Part shown: piece by piece, positions 13,254-15,065 of the stretch
How the letters are laid out: every line of letters starts with the position of its first letter
How positions within the stretch are numbered: position 1 is the stretch's first letter
NCBI GenBank assembly: GCA_964572475.1
Contig: CAZNEZ010000051.1
Coordinates: forward strand, 1 to 15,065
From: CAZNEZ01 sp964572475
GTDB lineage: Bacteria; Bacillota; Clostridia; Lachnospirales; Lachnospiraceae
Reading direction: 5' to 3'
DNA length: 15,065 nucleotides
The notes under the pieces: generated by a model
Seen by the model: the letters and a program-made list of their open reading frames with translations, nothing else
The model's database searches: none
What the model was told of the DNA's origin: nothing
Translations under genes and position numbers: made by a program

Positions 13254-13994
13254 ATGAAAAGAGTTAAGTTGACAATTGCATACGATGGCACAAATTATTG
13301 TGGTTGGCAGATTCAGGACAATGGCATTACTGTAGAAGAAGTAATAAACAGTAAGCTTTCTGAACTTCTTGGAGAAGAGGTTGCTGTAATTGGAGCAAGC
13401 AGAACGGATTCTGGAGTGCATGCTTTGGGAAATGTTGCAGTATTTGATACAGACTCTAGGATTCCAGCGGAGAAGATGTCATATGCATTAAATCAAAGGC
13501 TGCCGGAAGACATTACAATCCAAAAGTCTGAAGAAGTACCGCTTGATTTTCATCCAAGATTCTGCAATAGTACTAAAACATATGAATATAGCATTCTTAA
13601 TAGAAGATTTGACATGCCAATATATAGGTTATATACACATTTTGTATATATGCCTCTTGATATAGAAAAGATGCAGCAGGCAGCAAAATATATTGTAGGG
13701 GAGCATGATTTTAAGAGCTTTTGTTCAACTCGAACTCAGGTCGAAAATACAGTTAGAACTATATATTCGCTGGAGGTTACTTCTGATAATGATATTATAC
13801 GAATTAGAATTTCAGGAAGCGGATTTTTATACAATATGGTAAGAATTATTGTAGGAACATTGATTAAAGTGGGCCTTAATGTATATCCTCCGGAATACGT
13901 TTTGGAAATCCTAAATAAAAAGGATAGGACATTTGCAGGACCAAAGGCACCAGCTAAAGGGCTTACACTGATTGGTATTCAATATGACAAATAA
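13254..13994 (+). CDS. truA: tRNA pseudouridine(38-40) synthase TruA
   Basis: This encodes TruA, 246 residues, which converts uridines 38, 39 and 40 in the anticodon arm of tRNAs to pseudouridine. The N-terminal LTIAYDGTNYCGWQIQ is the family start; the catalytic aspartate is Asp52 in GASRTDSGVHA. The conserved segments STKTYEYSI, HDFKSFCS and GSGFLYNMVRIIVGTL follow in order. The length is normal. AAAGGAAAG (13238-13246) precedes the ATG. It lies 27 bases after ecfT and is probably co-transcribed with the ECF genes; the next operon has its own promoter. Confidence 0.96.
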   Translation: MKRVKLTIAYDGTNYCGWQIQDNGITVEEVINSKLSELLGEEVAVIGASRTDSGVHALGNVAVFDTDSRIPAEKMSYALNQRLPEDITIQKSEEVPLDFHPRFCNSTKTYEYSILNRRFDMPIYRLYTHFVYMPLDIEKMQQAAKYIVGEHDFKSFCSTRTQVENTVRTIYSLEVTSDNDIIRIRISGSGFLYNMVRIIVGTLIKVGLNVYPPEYVLEILNKKDRTFAGPKAPAKGLTLIGIQYDK

Positions 13995-14007
13995 TTTCAA
14001 ATTAATG

Positions 14008-14036
14008 TTGACAGGTTGGGTTCAATATTATATAAT
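14008..14036 (+). promoter_or_regulatory. Perfect-consensus vegetative promoter for rplM-rpsI
   Basis: TTGACA (14008-14013) and TATAAT (14031-14036) both match the consensus in all six positions, with the ideal 17-base spacer. Transcription should begin near 14043, leaving a leader of about 125 bases before rplM. It starts 14 bases after the truA stop. No better promoter is visible in the window, in keeping with high ribosomal protein demand. Confidence 0.9.
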
Positions 14037-14084
14037 AACTAACTGTGGCATGCTGTTTTAGGCAGAACTATGTCATAATAGAAA

Positions 14085-14126
14085 TTCGGAATGCTCAACA
14101 CCAATGCCCCGGTGAGAACATTTGAA
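14085..14126 (+). promoter_or_regulatory. Probable L13 ribosomal protein leader
   Basis: The rplM leader folds into an interrupted stem-loop. TTC (14085-14087) pairs with GAA (14124-14126), AATG (14090-14093) with CATT (14119-14122), CTC (14094-14096) with GAG (14114-14116) and ACC (14100-14102) with GGT (14111-14113), with a small AA bulge, an AAC bulge and the loop AATGCCCC. An L13-leader RNA, thought to let L13 repress its own operon, is known upstream of rplM in Firmicutes. Position and structure fit, but I cannot run a covariance model. GGCAT at 14047-14051 could pair with ATGCC in the loop, an alternative fold. Confidence 0.6.
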
Positions 14127-14167
14127 AATAAAATTAAAATTAATTTACGCTAATAGGAGGTAAGACC

Positions 14168-14596
14168 ATGAAGAGTTTTATGGCTAGTCCAGACAAGATT
14201 GATAGAAAATGGTATGTAGTTGACGCTACAGACAAAACATTAGGACGTTTAGCATCAGAGATTGCTAAAGTATTAAGAGGTAAGAATAAGCCAATTTACA
14301 CACCTTTCATTGATACAGGTGATAATGTAATCGTTATCAACGCAGAGAAGATTACAGTAACAGGTAAAAAGTTAGATCAGAAGATTTACTATCATCATTC
14401 AGATTACGTTGGTGGTATGAAAGAAACTTCATTAAAAGAAATGCTTGCTAAGAAACCTGAGCATGTAATTGAACTCGCAGTTAAAGGCATGCTTCCAAAA
14501 GGACCTTTAGGAAGAGAAATGTATACAAAACTTCACGTTTATGCTGGAGCTGAGCATCCACATGCAGCACAGAAACCAGAAGAATTAAAATTTTAA
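14168..14596 (+). CDS. rplM: 50S ribosomal protein uL13
   Basis: This encodes uL13, 142 residues, an early-assembly protein of the large subunit. The start MKSFMASPDKIDRKWYVVDA, then LGRLASEIAKVLRGKNKPIY and the conserved GMLPKGPLGREMYTKLHVYAG before the end are all typical. AGGAGGT (14155-14161) precedes the ATG by 6 bases. It heads a two-gene operon with rpsI, driven by the consensus promoter at 14008-14036 and probably subject to feedback through the folded leader. Confidence 0.98.
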   Translation: MKSFMASPDKIDRKWYVVDATDKTLGRLASEIAKVLRGKNKPIYTPFIDTGDNVIVINAEKITVTGKKLDQKIYYHHSDYVGGMKETSLKEMLAKKPEHVIELAVKGMLPKGPLGREMYTKLHVYAGAEHPHAAQKPEELKF

Positions 14597-14620
14597 TAGG
14601 AACTGAAAGGAGCAATTACA

Positions 14621-15019
14621 ATGGCTAAAGTAAAAGGAAAGCTTTACGGCACAGGAAGAAGAAAAAAGAGTATTGCCAGAGTATATTTAGTAGCAGGTAC
14701 AGGTAATATTACAATAAATAAGAGAAGCATCGATGAATACTTCGGTTTAGAGACATTAAAGGTTATCGTTCGTCAGCCTTTAACATCAACAGAAACAACT
14801 GATAAGTATGATGTTATCGTTAACGTTCACGGTGGTGGATATACAGGCCAGGCTGGTGCAATCAGACATGGTATTTCAAGAGCTTTATTACAGGCTGATG
14901 GAGATTTCCGTCCAGTTCTTAAAAAAGCAGGATTCTTAACAAGAGATCCAAGAATGAAAGAAAGAAAGAAATACGGACTTAAGGCAGCTCGTAGAGCACC
15001 ACAGTTCAGTAAGAGATAA
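14621..15019 (+). CDS. rpsI: 30S ribosomal protein uS9
   Basis: This encodes uS9, 132 residues, a head protein of the small subunit whose C-terminal tail reaches the P-site tRNA. GTGRRKKSIARVYL near the start, NVHGGGYTGQAGAIRHGISR in the middle and the basic tail KYGLKAARRAPQFSKR at the end are complete, including the invariant terminal Lys-Arg that touches tRNA. AAAGGAG (14606-14612) precedes the ATG. It is the second gene of the rplM-rpsI operon, 24 bases after rplM. Confidence 0.98.
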   Translation: MAKVKGKLYGTGRRKKSIARVYLVAGTGNITINKRSIDEYFGLETLKVIVRQPLTSTETTDKYDVIVNVHGGGYTGQAGAIRHGISRALLQADGDFRPVLKKAGFLTRDPRMKERKKYGLKAARRAPQFSKR

Positions 15020-15045
15020 TTATTCGGAAACGAAGATATCAAGAA

Positions 15046-15065
15046 AAGCCCATTTTACAAGGGTT
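15046..15065 (+). terminator. Probable terminator after rpsI, cut by window end
   Basis: AAGCCC (15046-15051) is followed by a 9-base loop and GGGTT (15061-15065), five pairs with one wobble. The expected T-run would begin at the last two bases and lies outside the window. Position 26 bases after the rpsI stop fits an operon end; the call is tentative because the 3' part is unseen. Confidence 0.45.

Noticed and set aside
1..15065. CRISPR arrays, insertion sequences, phage or defence genes, rRNA or tRNA genes
   Set aside because: I saw no regular direct repeats, transposase motifs or RNA gene hallmarks; all coding space is accounted for by housekeeping genes and the patatin-antiporter pair.

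Overview
The window is a stretch of chromosome from a low-GC Gram-positive bacterium, most likely a member of the Clostridia close to Lachnospiraceae. This is inferred from several features. The order runs from the end of the spc operon into the alpha operon, then an ECF transporter module, truA, rplM and rpsI. A KOW protein sits between map and infA. rpsD lies inside the alpha operon. The bL17 protein is enlarged, ribosome binding sites are strong AGGAGG types, and codon use is AT-rich and dominated by AGA. I cannot name a species. Every gene is on the + strand.

Region 1 (1-4821) is the 3' half of the spc operon: the end of rplR, then rpsE, rpmD, rplO, secY, adk, map, a small KOW/L14e-like protein and infA. 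rplO-secY and map-KOW overlap, which suggests tight translational coupling. A nested hairpin lies in the 100-base gap before adk. Region 2 (4849-8267) is the alpha operon. It has an extended -10 promoter after infA, then rpmJ, a 223-base structured leader, rpsM, rpsK, rpsD, rpoA (TTG start) and rplQ, and it ends at a clear intrinsic terminator.

Region 3 (8290-10600) is an accessory pair, a patatin-like lipid hydrolase and a CPA2-type cation/proton antiporter. It ends in a hairpin-rich 3' region with a strong terminator. In related Clostridia rplQ is commonly followed directly by the ECF genes, so I read this pair as a lineage-specific insertion. Region 4 (10600-13994) has its own promoter, then ecfA1, ecfA2 and ecfT (the shared ATPase and transmembrane parts of an energy-coupling-factor vitamin/metal importer) and truA. 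Region 5 (14008-15065) has a perfect-consensus promoter, a folded leader that is probably the L13 autoregulatory leader, then rplM and rpsI, and the left part of a probable terminator at the window edge.

Most of the window is conserved housekeeping DNA and I see no new multi-gene system. The parts most worth a second look are non-coding: the long interrupted helix just upstream of rpsM (possibly a control site for S4 or another alpha-operon protein), the competing hairpins before it, and the alternative pairings in the antiporter 3' region. Among proteins, the bL17 insertion and the KOW protein are the most unusual.
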